64,000 nt of DNA, taken from assembly GCA_947624985.1 (NCBI GenBank), contig CANQMO010000006.1, forward strand, positions 42,238 through 106,237, written 5' to 3'. How positions within the stretch are numbered: position 1 is the stretch's first letter; every line of letters starts with the position of its first letter. The translations under genes were made by a program, and so were the position numbers. The DNA is from an uncultured Oscillospiraceae bacterium. GTDB lineage: Bacteria > Bacillota > Clostridia > Oscillospirales > Oscillospiraceae. The notes beneath the pieces were generated by a model. The model was not told the origin of the DNA. It was given only the letters and a program-made list of their open reading frames with translations, and searched no databases. Below are positions 19,862 through 30,573 of the stretch, in pieces.

Positions 19862-20970
19862 GTACCGAAACAAAGACCCCCGTCAGGAAAGAGAGCCGCA
19901 GCATCGGCGAAATGCTGAAAGGGCTGGTCCGGCAGCAGATGTTCATCCCCGTCGCCGCGCTGCTGGCGCTGGTGCTGTTCAACCTGATCGCCGACCCCTC
20001 GTTTTTCGCCATCAAGCTGGGCACCAACAGCGCCGGTGACCCGGTGCTGACGGGCTACCTGATCACCATTCTGGACAACGCCTCGGAGCTCGTCATCCTG
20101 GCCATCGGCATGACGCTGGTGACGGCGGCCTCCGGCGGACAGGACATCAGCGTGGGCGCCACCATCGCCATCGCCGGCAGCGTGATGTTGCGGGTGCTGT
20201 GCGGTGCCAACGCCTCGTCCACCATGCAGGCCCCCATATGGGTGGCGTTCCTGATCTGCTGTGTGGTGAGCATGCTGTTCGGCGCGTTCAACGGTGTTCT
20301 GGTGGCCTATCTGAAGATACAGCCCATGGTGGCCACGCTGATCCTGTTCACCGCGGGCCGGTCTATCGCCGCCTGGATCAACAACAACCAGCTGCCCATC
20401 ATCAGCGACCCGGTCTTCAGCTACGCGGGCACCTTCATCCCCGGCTGCCCGGTGCCCACGCCCATCTTCATCGCCATCGCGTGCGTGGCGGTCATCTTCC
20501 TGGTCCTGAAATTCACCAACCTGGGCCTGTACACCCAGGCGGTGGGTATCAACGCCCAGTCCTCCCGGCTCAACGGGATCAACCCGGAGAAGATCAAGTT
20601 CCTGGCCTATGTGATCCTGGGCCTGTGCGTGGCCGTGGCGGGCTACATCAAGGTCAGCCGCTTCTCCACCATCAACTACTCCGTGGTGGCCAAGGACATT
20701 GAGATGGACGCCATTCTGGCGGTGGCTCTGGGCGGCAACGCTCTGGGCGGCGGCAAGTTCAACATGGCCGCGTCCATCCTGGGCGCCTATGTTATCCAGT
20801 TTTTGACCACGACGCTGTTCAAGTTCAACGTGAACTCCAGCGCTCTGCCCGCCTACAAGGCCGTGGTCGTGATCATCCTGGTGGTCATGAGCGCGCCCGC
20901 CGTGAAGGCCAAGCTGGGCAGCCTGCACAAGAAAAACGGCTCGGCAAAACCGGCAAAGGAGGCGGCGTGA
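19858..20970 (+). CDS. sugar ABC transporter permease (RbsC-like)
   Basis: GGQDISVGATIAIAGSV, GGNALGGGKFNMAASILGAYVI. Confidence 0.93.
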   Translation: MSTETKTPVRKESRSIGEMLKGLVRQQMFIPVAALLALVLFNLIADPSFFAIKLGTNSAGDPVLTGYLITILDNASELVILAIGMTLVTAASGGQDISVGATIAIAGSVMLRVLCGANASSTMQAPIWVAFLICCVVSMLFGAFNGVLVAYLKIQPMVATLILFTAGRSIAAWINNNQLPIISDPVFSYAGTFIPGCPVPTPIFIAIACVAVIFLVLKFTNLGLYTQAVGINAQSSRLNGINPEKIKFLAYVILGLCVAVAGYIKVSRFSTINYSVVAKDIEMDAILAVALGGNALGGGKFNMAASILGAYVIQFLTTTLFKFNVNSSALPAYKAVVVIILVVMSAPAVKAKLGSLHKKNGSAKPAKEAA

Positions 20971-20971
20971 C

Positions 20972-22003
20972 ATGAAAGAGGATAAGACGCTCCTGAAAAA
21001 ACACGGCATGTCCGACACGAACACCCTTCTGACCATCACCATCACGGTATTCGTGCTGATGTATGTGTTCGCCATGGTCTTTCTTAAGGGCGCGTTTTTG
21101 AAGCCCCAGACCTTCTGCAACCTGCTCAACGAGAACGCGGCACTGATCATCCTGGCTTGCGGCATGAGCCTTGTGATGATCACCGGCGGTATCGACATCA
21201 GCGTGGGCTATCTGACCGCGCTGGTGTGCATGAGCTGCGCGGTGCATTTGGACTACGGCGGCGGCAGCGTGCCCACCGCCATGCTTCTGGCGCTGGGTAT
21301 CGGCGTGGCCTTCGGCGTGGTGCAGGGCTTTTTGGTGGCCTATCTGGAGATCCAGCCCTTTATCATCACGCTGGCGGGCATGTTCTTTGCCAAGGGCATG
21401 ACCACCATCGTCAACAATACCCAGTTCAACGTGGCCCACGAGGGCTTCCAGGCCCTGAAGGCCACCCGTATCTATCTCCCTGTCGGTTCGGTGAACCGGC
21501 TGGGCAACTATGTGCCGGCCTATGTGGAGATCGGCGTCATCGTGGCGCTGGTGGTCGTGGCGGTGCTGTTCGTGGTGCTCCGCTGGACCAGGCTCGGCCG
21601 CAGCTTCTACGCCGTGGGCGGCAACAACCAGAGCGCCAACATGCTGGGTATCAACGTCAAACGCAACAAGTTTTACGCCCACCTTCTGTGCAGCATACTG
21701 GCCAGTATCGGCGGCTTCGTGTACTTCCTGCATGTGGGCTCCGGCTCGCCCTCCCACGCCAGCGGTTATGAGATGAACGCCATCGCCTCCTCCATCATCG
21801 GCGGCACGCTGCTGACGGGCGGCGTGGGCAACATCGCCGGCACGTTCTTCGGCGTGCTGAGCCTTGGCACCATCAAGAACATCGTCTCCTCCCTGGGTCT
21901 GGACGAGGCTTGGTGGACTAACATCACCGTGGCCTTCATGATCTGCCTGTTCCTGATCATCCAGAGCGTGGTGCTGATGCGCAAGAACAAGAAAAAGGTG
22001 TGA
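20972..22003 (+). CDS. sugar ABC transporter permease (YjfF-like)
   Basis: GGIDISVGYLTALVCM, AVGGNNQSANMLGINVKRNK. Confidence 0.93.
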   Translation: MKEDKTLLKKHGMSDTNTLLTITITVFVLMYVFAMVFLKGAFLKPQTFCNLLNENAALIILACGMSLVMITGGIDISVGYLTALVCMSCAVHLDYGGGSVPTAMLLALGIGVAFGVVQGFLVAYLEIQPFIITLAGMFFAKGMTTIVNNTQFNVAHEGFQALKATRIYLPVGSVNRLGNYVPAYVEIGVIVALVVVAVLFVVLRWTRLGRSFYAVGGNNQSANMLGINVKRNKFYAHLLCSILASIGGFVYFLHVGSGSPSHASGYEMNAIASSIIGGTLLTGGVGNIAGTFFGVLSLGTIKNIVSSLGLDEAWWTNITVAFMICLFLIIQSVVLMRKNKKKV

Positions 22004-22007
22004 GCGT

Positions 22008-23543
22008 ATGAGCGACAAAAAACTCTATCTCGGCGTGGAGTTCGGCTCCACCCGTATCAAGGCCGTGGCCATAGACGGGGCGTACCGCCCCGTCTCCACC
22101 GGCGACTACACCTGGGCCAGCACCTATGAAAACGGCGTCTGGACCTACCCGCTGGAGGACGCCTGGACGGGACTGAAAACGGCTCTGTCCGGCGTGGAGC
22201 ACCGGGAGGATATCTGTGCCATGGGCGTTTCCGCCATGATGCACGGGTATTTGGCCTTCGACGCCAACTGGGAGCTGCTGGTGCCCTTCCGCACCTGGCA
22301 GAACACCATCACCGGCCCCGCCGCGGCGGAGCTGACAGCCCTTTTCGGCTTCAATATCCCCCAGCGCTGGAGCATCGCCCACCTGTATCAGGCGGTGCTG
22401 AACGGGGAGGAGCATGTGGACCGTATCGCCCACATCACCACCCTGGCGGGCTATTTCCACCATGCCCTCACCGGCGTGAACGCCGTGGGCGTGGGCGAGG
22501 CCAGCGGCATGTTCCCCATCGCCGCCGGCGGCAAGGGGTACGACGCGGATATGCTGGCGAAATTTGAGACGCTGGCCCGGAGCAAGGGCGTGAAATGGTC
22601 CCTGTCGGACCTGCTGCCGGCGGTGTTGCCGGCGGGGGAGAGCGCGGGCTGTCTTACGGAGGCCGGCGCGGCGCTGCTGGACGGCCTGCTGCCGGCGGGC
22701 ATCCCCCTGGCGCCCCCGGAGGGGGACGCGGGCACCGGCATGACCGCCACCAACGCGGTGGCGCCCCGGACCGGCAACGTGTCCGCCGGTACCAGTATCT
22801 TCTCCATGGTGGTGCTGGAAAAGCCCCTGGCCCATGTCCACGAGGAGATCGACGTGGTGACCACCCCCACGGGCAAGCCCGTGGCCATGGTCCACTGCAA
22901 CAACTGCACCAACGACACCAACGCCTGGGTGGGCGTGCTGCGCGAGACGGCGGCGCTTTTCGGCGCCCAGCCCGACGCCGGCGCGCTCTACACCAAGCTC
23001 TATGAAAAGAGCCTGGAGGGGGACCCGGACTGCGGCGGCGTGCTGGTGTGCAACTATCTGGCTGGGGAGGGCGTGACCCATATGGACGCGGGCCGGCCCC
23101 TGGTGGTCCGGACCCCGGACGCCGCCTTTACCCTGGCGAACTTCTTCCGGGCCCAGCTCTACGCCACCATGTCCACCTTGAAGATCGGCATGGACATTCT
23201 CGCGGAGGAGCATGTGGCCATCGACTCGCTGACCGGCCACGGCGGTCTTTTCAAGACCCCGCTGGTGGGACAGAAGTACATGGCCGCGGCCTGCAACGCC
23301 CCGGTGACCTGCATGGAGACCGCCGGTGAGGGCGGCCCCTACGGCATGGCTCTGCTGGCCGCCTATCTGGTGGATAGGGCCCCGGGCGAGAGCCTGGAGG
23401 ACTATCTGGCCGCCCATGTGTTCGCGGGCGTGACCGGGTCCACCGTGGCGCCGGACCCGGCGGACGTGGCGGGCTTCACCGCCTATATCCGCCGGTACAG
23501 GGCGCTGCTGGACGTGGAGCGGACCGCGGTCGGGAAGCTGTAA
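22008..23543 (+). CDS. FGGY-family carbohydrate kinase (probable L-ribulokinase by context)
   Basis: N-terminal LGVEFGSTRIKAVAIDG; lies directly before araA and araD. Confidence 0.85.
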   Translation: MSDKKLYLGVEFGSTRIKAVAIDGAYRPVSTGDYTWASTYENGVWTYPLEDAWTGLKTALSGVEHREDICAMGVSAMMHGYLAFDANWELLVPFRTWQNTITGPAAAELTALFGFNIPQRWSIAHLYQAVLNGEEHVDRIAHITTLAGYFHHALTGVNAVGVGEASGMFPIAAGGKGYDADMLAKFETLARSKGVKWSLSDLLPAVLPAGESAGCLTEAGAALLDGLLPAGIPLAPPEGDAGTGMTATNAVAPRTGNVSAGTSIFSMVVLEKPLAHVHEEIDVVTTPTGKPVAMVHCNNCTNDTNAWVGVLRETAALFGAQPDAGALYTKLYEKSLEGDPDCGGVLVCNYLAGEGVTHMDAGRPLVVRTPDAAFTLANFFRAQLYATMSTLKIGMDILAEEHVAIDSLTGHGGLFKTPLVGQKYMAAACNAPVTCMETAGEGGPYGMALLAAYLVDRAPGESLEDYLAAHVFAGVTGSTVAPDPADVAGFTAYIRRYRALLDVERTAVGKL

Positions 23544-23556
23544 GGAGGACGACATT

Positions 23557-25029
23557 TTGAGAAAATACGAATTCTGGTTCGTGGTAGGCAGCCAGTTCCT
23601 GTACGGCCCCGAGGTCCTTCAGACCGTGGAGGCCCGGGCAAAGGAGATGGCGGCGGAGATGAGCGGGGCCCTGCCCTATCCTCTGGTCTACAAGGTGACC
23701 GCCAAGACCAACAAGGAGATCGCCGATGTGGTCAAAGAGGCCAATCATGACGACGCCTGCGCCGGTATCATCACCTGGTGCCACACCTTCTCCCCCAGCA
23801 AGATGTGGATCAACGGCCTGGCCGCGCTGCAAAAGCCCTACTGCCACTTTGCCACCCAATACAACAAAGAGATCCCCAATGACGAGATCGACATGGACTT
23901 CATGAATCTGAACCAGGCCGCCCACGGCGACCGGGAGCACGGATTCATCGCCGCCCGGCTGCGCATGCCCCGGAAGGTCATCGCCGGGTACTGGAAGGAC
24001 GAAAAGGTCCGCGAACGTATCGGCAGCTGGATGAAGACCGCCGTGGGCGTGGCCGTGTCCAGGAGCATGAAGGTCATGCGCTTCGGGGACAACATGCGGG
24101 AGGTGGCCGTCACCGAGGGCGACAAGGTAGAGGTCCAGACCAAGCTGGGCTGGCAGGTGAACACCTGGGCCGTGGGCGATCTGGTGAAGGAGATGAACGC
24201 GGTCACGGAGGACGAGATCGACGCGCTGGTGGCCGAGTACCAGGCCAGCTACGACGTGGCCACCGATAACGCCGCCGCCATCCGCTACCAGGCCCGAGAG
24301 GAGATCGCCATCAAGAAGATGATGGACGCCGAGGGCTGCCGGGCCTTTGCCAACACGTTCCAGGACCTGTACGGCATGGAGCAGCTTCCCGGCCTGGCCA
24401 GCCAGCACCTGATGGCCCAGGGCTACGGTTACGGCGGCGAGGGCGACTGGAAGGTGTCCGCCATGACCGCCATCATGAAGGCCATGGGCGAGGGCGGCAA
24501 CGGAGCCTCTGGCTTCATGGAGGATTACACCTACCATCTGGTGGAGGGCCAGGAGTACTCTCTGGGCGCCCACATGCTGGAGGTGTGCCCCTCTCTGGCC
24601 GCCGGCAAGCCCCGGATCGAGACCCACCACCTGGGTATCGGCATGAACGAGAAGGACCCGGCCCGGCTGGTGTTCGAGGGCAAGGCCGGTCCCGCCATCG
24701 TGGTGAGCCTGATCGATATGGGCGGGCGGCTGCGGCTGGTCTGCCAGGACATCGAGGCGGTCAAGCCCATCATGCCCATGCCCAACCTGCCCGTGGCACG
24801 GGTGATGTGGCGGGCCATGCCGGACCTTTTGACCGGCGTGGAGTGCTGGATCACGGCGGGCGGCGCCCACCACACGGTGCTCAGCTACGACGTGACCGCC
24901 GGGCAGATGAAGGACTGGGCGAACATGATGGGCATCGAGTTCGTCCACATCAGCAAAGACACCACGGTGGAGGGTCTGGAAAAGGAGCTTTTCTGGAACG
25001 ACATCGCCTGGAAGCTGAAAGCCATTTAA
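23557..25029 (+). CDS. araA: L-arabinose isomerase
   Basis: [60 protein letters not shown]. Confidence 0.97.
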   Translation: MRKYEFWFVVGSQFLYGPEVLQTVEARAKEMAAEMSGALPYPLVYKVTAKTNKEIADVVKEANHDDACAGIITWCHTFSPSKMWINGLAALQKPYCHFATQYNKEIPNDEIDMDFMNLNQAAHGDREHGFIAARLRMPRKVIAGYWKDEKVRERIGSWMKTAVGVAVSRSMKVMRFGDNMREVAVTEGDKVEVQTKLGWQVNTWAVGDLVKEMNAVTEDEIDALVAEYQASYDVATDNAAAIRYQAREEIAIKKMMDAEGCRAFANTFQDLYGMEQLPGLASQHLMAQGYGYGGEGDWKVSAMTAIMKAMGEGGNGASGFMEDYTYHLVEGQEYSLGAHMLEVCPSLAAGKPRIETHHLGIGMNEKDPARLVFEGKAGPAIVVSLIDMGGRLRLVCQDIEAVKPIMPMPNLPVARVMWRAMPDLLTGVECWITAGGAHHTVLSYDVTAGQMKDWANMMGIEFVHISKDTTVEGLEKELFWNDIAWKLKAI

Positions 25030-25087
25030 ACCGGATCGCCGCCGGGCAGGATCCTGCCCGGCGGCCGTTACAAGAGGAAGTGAAGCC

Positions 25088-25786
25088 ATGCTTGAAGATC
25101 TGAAAAAAACGGTTTTGGAGGCCAACCTGCTTCTGCCGAAGCACGGCCTCGTCACATTCACCTGGGGCAATGTGTCCGGCATAGACCGGGCGTCCGGCCT
25201 GGTGGTCATCAAGCCCTCCGGGGTGGAATATGACGGCATGCAGGCCGAGGACATGGTGGTGGTGGACCTGGACGGCAACCGGGTGGAGGGGAAGTACAAG
25301 CCCTCCAGCGACACGCCCACCCACCTGGCGCTGTATAAGGCGTTCCCCGCTCTGGGGGGCGTGGTCCACACCCACAGCCGCTGGGCGGCCAGCTTTGCCC
25401 AGGCCGGGCGGGGCATCCCCGCCTATGGCACCACCCAGGGGGACTACTTCTACGGCGAGATCCCCTGCACCCGAAAAATGACGCCGGAGGAGATCGGCAA
25501 CGGAAAGTATGAGCTGGAGACCGGCAACGTCATCGTCGAGACGTTCCGGACCCGGCACATCGACCCGGCCCAGGTGCCCGCCGTGCTGGTGTACAGCCAC
25601 GGGCCCTTCGCCTGGGGGACCGACGCCATGAACGCGGTCCACAACGCGGTGGTGCTGGAGGAGGTGGCCTTTATGGCCTTCCACGCCCTGGCGCTGACCC
25701 CGGACCTGCCCCCCATGCAGCAGGAGCTGCTGGATAAACACTATCTGCGCAAGCACGGCCCCGGCGCCTATTACGGCCAGGGCTGA
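25088..25786 (+). CDS. araD: L-ribulose-5-phosphate 4-epimerase
   Basis: [58 protein letters not shown]. Confidence 0.97.
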   Translation: MLEDLKKTVLEANLLLPKHGLVTFTWGNVSGIDRASGLVVIKPSGVEYDGMQAEDMVVVDLDGNRVEGKYKPSSDTPTHLALYKAFPALGGVVHTHSRWAASFAQAGRGIPAYGTTQGDYFYGEIPCTRKMTPEEIGNGKYELETGNVIVETFRTRHIDPAQVPAVLVYSHGPFAWGTDAMNAVHNAVVLEEVAFMAFHALALTPDLPPMQQELLDKHYLRKHGPGAYYGQG

Positions 25787-25853
25787 GCGCGTCCGCTCAC
25801 AGCGAACGGCCCCCGGAAACGGGGGCCGCACAGTTATTTTCCCGGAGGACCCA

Positions 25854-27227
25854 ATGGAAAAAGACAACGCATTTCTCGGTACGGAGCCGGTGGGAAAGCT
25901 CCTGTTCAGGCTGGCCATCCCCACCATCGCGGCCCAGCTGATCAACATGCTCTACAACATCGTGGACCGGATCTACATCGGCCACATGCCCGAAAACGGG
26001 GACCTGGCCCTGACGGGCGTGGGGGTGTGCATGCCCATCATCATGTTCATCTCCGCTTTCGCGGCCCTCATCAGTGCCGGAGGCGCGCCCAGGGCGTCCA
26101 TCTACATGGGCCGGGGCGACAACGACACGGCGGAAAAGACCATGGGCAGCTGCTTCAGCTTACAGCTGGTCATCTCCGCGGTGCTGACGGCGGCGCTGCT
26201 GCTGTGGGCCCGGCCCATGCTGCTGGCCTTCGGCGCCAGCGGGAACACCATAGAGTACGCCGTGGCCTACATACGGCTCTACGCCGTAGGAACGGTGTTC
26301 GTACAGATCACCCTGGGCATGAACGCCTACATCACCGCCCAGGGCTTCGCCCGGACGGGGATGCTGACCGTGCTGATCGGCGCGGTGTGCAACATCGTGC
26401 TGGACCCGGTGTTCATCTTCCTGCTGGGCATGGGGGTCCGGGGCGCGGCGCTGGCCACGGTGCTGAGCCAGGGGGTGTCCTGCGTGTGGGTGGTGTGCTT
26501 CCTGAGCGGGAAAAAGAGCATACTGCGCCTGAAAAAGAACACGCTTCCCATCCGGATGAAGCTGGCGCTGCCCTGCGTGGCTCTGGGGACGGCCACCTTC
26601 ATCATGCAGGCCAGCGAGAGCGTCATCTCCGTGTGCTTCAACTCGTCGCTGCTGAAGTACGGCGGCGACATCGCCGTGGGCAGCATGACCATCCTGACCA
26701 GCGTGATGCAGTTCGCCATGATGCCCTTGCAGGGGCTGGGGCAGGGGGCCCAGCCCATCACCAGCTACAACTACGGCGCGGGCAACGCGGCGCGGGTGAA
26801 GCAGATATTCCGGCTGCTTCTGGCGGTGAGCCTGACCTATTCCATCACGCTTTGGGCGCTTATCATGGCCTTTCCCCGGCTGTTCGCGGGCATTTTCACC
26901 CCGGACGCGGCGCTGCTGGACTTCACGGGGAAGGCGCTGCGCGTCTACTGCGGGGCCGCGCTGTTGTTTGGTATCCAGATCGCCTGTCAGATGACCTTCG
27001 TGTCCCTGGGCAACGCCAAGGCGTCGGTGACCGTGGCGGTGGTGCGCAAGTTCGTGCTGCTGCTGCCGCTGATCTATCTCATGCCTCTGCTGATGGCCGA
27101 CAAGACCATGGCGGTCTACACCGCCGAGCCGGTGGCGGACGTCATCGCCGTCACCTTCACGGCCATACTGTTCGCCGGGCAGTTCAAAAAGGCGATACGG
27201 GAGATATCCGCGCCCAACGGGAAATGA
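25854..27227 (+). CDS. MATE family efflux transporter
   Basis: LAIPTIAAQLINMLYNIVDRIYIGHM, GLGQGAQPITSYNYGAGN. Confidence 0.93.
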   Translation: MEKDNAFLGTEPVGKLLFRLAIPTIAAQLINMLYNIVDRIYIGHMPENGDLALTGVGVCMPIIMFISAFAALISAGGAPRASIYMGRGDNDTAEKTMGSCFSLQLVISAVLTAALLLWARPMLLAFGASGNTIEYAVAYIRLYAVGTVFVQITLGMNAYITAQGFARTGMLTVLIGAVCNIVLDPVFIFLLGMGVRGAALATVLSQGVSCVWVVCFLSGKKSILRLKKNTLPIRMKLALPCVALGTATFIMQASESVISVCFNSSLLKYGGDIAVGSMTILTSVMQFAMMPLQGLGQGAQPITSYNYGAGNAARVKQIFRLLLAVSLTYSITLWALIMAFPRLFAGIFTPDAALLDFTGKALRVYCGAALLFGIQIACQMTFVSLGNAKASVTVAVVRKFVLLLPLIYLMPLLMADKTMAVYTAEPVADVIAVTFTAILFAGQFKKAIREISAPNGK

Positions 27228-27238
27228 TAAGGAAAAAT

Positions 27239-27276
27239 AAACGAAGGCCGGCGGACAGACCCGCCGGCCTTCGTTT
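27239..27276. terminator. bidirectional rho-independent terminator
   Basis: AAACGAAGGCCGGCGG/CCGCCGGCCTTCGTTT, 16-bp perfect stem between convergent genes. Confidence 0.85.
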
Positions 27277-28093
27277 ATTCCGCCGCCGTCCAGCGGCCCA
27301 CCCGCCGGCCCTGGCGGACGGGGGTCTCGTTCCCCGCCCGGGAGGCGGCCTCTATGGCCGGGTCCGGCGCGGCGGCGCCCAGCGGGGTGACGAGAAGGAT
27401 GGTGGACCCGCCAAAGGCGAAATTGCCCTTTTCCTGCCCCCGCCTGACCGGCCCGGTAACGGGCCGGTTCTCTATTTTCCCCACGAAAAGCGCTCCCACC
27501 TCCATGACCAGCAGCGGACCGCCGGTTGTATCCAGCAGGCGGTACTCCCGGGCGTTTTCGTGGTAGACGGGCGCCTGACCACGGTCCAGGGGCTGGACCG
27601 TGTGCAGCACGCCGGGGACGGACACCGCCGGGCCCGGGGTCCCATCCGCGGTCCAGATGTAGCGGTGATAATCCTCCGGGGTCAGCCGGAACAGCCAAAC
27701 CAGCCCGCCCCGGAACCGCCGGGCCAGGTCCTCGTCCGCCAGCAGCCGGGGGAGGGTGTACGCCGTGCCCTTCACGGGAAAGCGCCCTTCCGGCGTGACG
27801 GGCCAGACGGTGAGACGCCCGTCGCAGGGGCTTATAAAGGCGGCGGGGTCCCCGTCCACAGGCCGGGCTTCCGGGGGGAGGGTCCGGGTAAAGAAGTCGT
27901 TGAAGGAGGCAAACTCCGTTCGGGGGCACTGGGTCATGTCGATGTTATGGCGGCGGATGAAGGGCTTTATCGCCAGGGCGGACAGCCGGGTGGACAGAAG
28001 CCGGCCCGCCAGCCGGGATACGCCCGGACGGACCAGGCCCCGGAGCAGGAACCGCCCCGGGGCCGTGCCGTAGAGAAATGACAGCGCCCTCAT
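27275..28093 (-). CDS. psd: phosphatidylserine decarboxylase
   Basis: FNDFFTRTLPPEARPVDGDPAAFISPCDGRL, ENREY..., FAFGGSTILLV (GGST/LGST-type processing site); start set at 28093 rather than the longer ORF. Confidence 0.9.
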   Translation of the reverse strand: MRALSFLYGTAPGRFLLRGLVRPGVSRLAGRLLSTRLSALAIKPFIRRHNIDMTQCPRTEFASFNDFFTRTLPPEARPVDGDPAAFISPCDGRLTVWPVTPEGRFPVKGTAYTLPRLLADEDLARRFRGGLVWLFRLTPEDYHRYIWTADGTPGPAVSVPGVLHTVQPLDRGQAPVYHENAREYRLLDTTGGPLLVMEVGALFVGKIENRPVTGPVRRGQEKGNFAFGGSTILLVTPLGAAAPDPAIEAASRAGNETPVRQGRRVGRWTAAE

Positions 28094-28758
28094 GCGGCGC
28101 TTACCCGCCGCAGCACCCATTTCCAGGGCAGCGCGCTGCCCCACAGGTGACAGGCCAGTATGTACAGCACCACCAGTGCCACAAAGGCGATAAGAGCGAA
28201 AAGCTCCTGATTGGTGGGCTTGCGGAAGGGGAAGCGGAGGATGAACGCGACGCCGGTCAGCAGCATCACCGCGCACAGCGCCAGGGGGAAACGGTCGGGG
28301 AAAAACCCGCCCGCGGCGTAGGCCACCGGCAGGATCACAGCGATGGAAGTGATGGGCAGGCCCTGATAGTACTTTTTCCCGTCGTCCCGGGGCGACTCCC
28401 GCCCGGCGGTCACGTTGAACCAGGCGAGCCTTATGAGCCCCGCCAGGCAGTACAGGATCAAAACGACCATGCCGGGCAGATCGTGCATGCCCAGGTGGAA
28501 GCAGATGATGACCGGCAGCGCGCCGAAGCAGACGATGTCGCACAGAGAGTCGATCTGCACGCCGAATTCCTTTTCTGTCTCGGTCCGGTCCGCCTTTGTC
28601 CGGGCCACCTTGCCATCAAAGGCGTCCAGCAGGCCCGACAGAGCCAGACAGGCCAGGGCACAGCGGATATGGCCGGAGCAGGCCAGACCCATGCCGCCCA
28701 CGGAAGACGCCAGGCTCAGATATGTCAGTATGACGGTGTAGTCGTATATGCCTATCAT
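28090..28758 (-). CDS. pssA: CDP-diacylglycerol-serine O-phosphatidyltransferase
   Basis: CDP-alcohol phosphatidyltransferase motif LLDAFDGKVARTKADRTETEKEFGVQIDSLCDIVCFG. Confidence 0.9.
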   Translation of the reverse strand: MIGIYDYTVILTYLSLASSVGGMGLACSGHIRCALACLALSGLLDAFDGKVARTKADRTETEKEFGVQIDSLCDIVCFGALPVIICFHLGMHDLPGMVVLILYCLAGLIRLAWFNVTAGRESPRDDGKKYYQGLPITSIAVILPVAYAAGGFFPDRFPLALCAVMLLTGVAFILRFPFRKPTNQELFALIAFVALVVLYILACHLWGSALPWKWVLRRVSAA

Positions 28759-29795
28759 AGATCCACCTCTCTCTTTCTGTGCCGGCCCAGGAGCAGGGCG
28801 GCCGCCAGGGTGAATACGGCTGACACCAGCAGCCTACAGTAAAACTCCGTGCCCCGGCTCAGCACCATGGCCGGCAGGACGAGCTGACCGAACACCGGCT
28901 GGAACACCGTGAGGAACAGCCCTTCCGACACCCCCAGGCCCCCCGGCAGGGGCAGCATGTCCGCCGCCACGGAGATGACGGCCTGCAAGCCGGCGATGTC
29001 CAGCCACCGGACCGCCGTCAGCCCCATCGCCCGGCACACCAGCCAGGGCACGGTGAACAGGGCGAACCGCTGAACGAAGGTGACGGCCTGCACCAGGGCC
29101 ATGAGTCCCATGTGGCTCTTGAAATAGGCCGCCGTCTCGTGGTACCGGTCCATGGCGGCCCAGAGCCGCTCCCGCCGGGCGGGGTTTTCCCGCAGGATAC
29201 GCAGCCGCTCCAGCGCCGTCAAGGTCCGGTCCGCCAGCTTTCTGGCCAGACGGGGGTGGAAGATCAGCAGCATGAGCAGGGCCACGAACCCGCAGGTGAG
29301 GGCCAGACCGACCCAGAAAAGGATAAACATGTTCCCGAAATGGTCCCGCAGAAAGTCCAGCCGGAACGCCGCCAGGGACAGGCCCGTGACCACCAGCACC
29401 ATTTTATAGGTAAGGGTGACGGCCATGAGCGTCACCGCCCCCACCGCCACGGGCACCCGCTCCTTGCGGAGGAAGTACACCTGCATGGGCTGTCCGCCCC
29501 CGGCGGAAGGGGTCACGGCGGAGAAGAAAAAGCCCACCGACGCCACCAGCCAGCATTTTCCCAGCCCCAGACGCTGGCCCTCCGAGCGCAGCAGCAGCCG
29601 CAGGATGACCGCTTCGCCGCCGATGAACGCGGCCACGCAGCCCAGTCCCGGCAGCAGCCAACGGCTGTCGCAGCTGCGGATGGCCTGACGGACCGCGTGC
29701 AGGTCCTCCCCGTGGAACACGGCGACTATCGTCAGCGCCAGGATGAGCGCGAACAGAAGGCCGTTGAGCGCGATCTTTTTGCCCTTATCTCCCAT
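28755..29795 (-). CDS. lysylphosphatidylglycerol synthase TM region / UPF0104 flippase-like membrane protein
   Basis: MGDKGKKIALNGLLFALILALTIVAVF; SAVTPSAGGGQPMQVYFL; LPLPGGLGVSEGLFLTVF. Confidence 0.85.
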   Translation of the reverse strand: MGDKGKKIALNGLLFALILALTIVAVFHGEDLHAVRQAIRSCDSRWLLPGLGCVAAFIGGEAVILRLLLRSEGQRLGLGKCWLVASVGFFFSAVTPSAGGGQPMQVYFLRKERVPVAVGAVTLMAVTLTYKMVLVVTGLSLAAFRLDFLRDHFGNMFILFWVGLALTCGFVALLMLLIFHPRLARKLADRTLTALERLRILRENPARRERLWAAMDRYHETAAYFKSHMGLMALVQAVTFVQRFALFTVPWLVCRAMGLTAVRWLDIAGLQAVISVAADMLPLPGGLGVSEGLFLTVFQPVFGQLVLPAMVLSRGTEFYCRLLVSAVFTLAAALLLGRHRKREVDL

Positions 29796-30465
29796 CCCGG
29801 CCTCCTTTCCGCCGGCGCCAGAGCCGCCCGTACCAGGCCCCCAGCCCGGTCCGGCCCGCCAGCTGCCAGCAAAGCTCCCCCAGCGCGAAGCCCGCGGCCA
29901 CGTCCGCCAGCACATGCTGCCTGGTGGTCAGGGTGGAGACGCCCACCGCCAGCGCCATAAGGAGCGAGAAGGCCCGGTACCGGGCCGACACCTCCCCGCG
30001 TCCCCGGATGCCCGCCCAGCACAGCCAGCTGTTGAAACAGTGGATGGAGGGGAACAGGTTATCCGGCGTGTCCAGCATATAGATGAGCCCCAAAAGCCCG
30101 CCCAGCGGCGCCTCCGCCGGGATGACGGGACGAATGATGGCGGTGGGCAGCAGCAAAAAGGCCCCGAGACAAACGGTCTTGCCCAGCATGTCCGCCGCCA
30201 GGAACCGCCAGGCCCGGTCCTCTCCCTGCCGGACCGCCAGCAGATAATTCGCGGCCCAGAAGAAGTAGGCCGCCACATACACCGCCACCGTCCAGGGCAG
30301 AAAGGGCACTGCGCCGTCCAGGGCCGTGGCCATGTGCCAGTGCCGCCAGCCGGCGGTGAACAGGCGGGTGCCGCTGAATACGATGCACTGATAGAGCAGC
30401 GCGCCCGCCAACGCCCACCCGGTCCGGGGCGGCAGGGGGCCGTATCGAGAGGGGCGAAGCTTCAT
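29785..30465 (-). CDS. PAP2-family phosphatase
   Basis: NLFPSIHCFNSWLCW and STLTTRQHVLADVAAGFALGE (PAP2 motifs). Confidence 0.85.
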   Translation of the reverse strand: MKLRPSRYGPLPPRTGWALAGALLYQCIVFSGTRLFTAGWRHWHMATALDGAVPFLPWTVAVYVAAYFFWAANYLLAVRQGEDRAWRFLAADMLGKTVCLGAFLLLPTAIIRPVIPAEAPLGGLLGLIYMLDTPDNLFPSIHCFNSWLCWAGIRGRGEVSARYRAFSLLMALAVGVSTLTTRQHVLADVAAGFALGELCWQLAGRTGLGAWYGRLWRRRKGGRDGR

Positions 30466-30573
30466 AACGGGCTCCTTTGCTACAACGAGCGGCGGATGGC
30501 CGGGAAGGTTTGTTATAGAATTATCATACTACAAAACACACAGCCTGTCCACACGGCGCGCCTTACATTTCCC

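Noticed and set aside
26027-28081. 684-aa plus-strand ORF
   Set aside because: Out of frame with the MATE gene and antisense to psd; no domain evidence.
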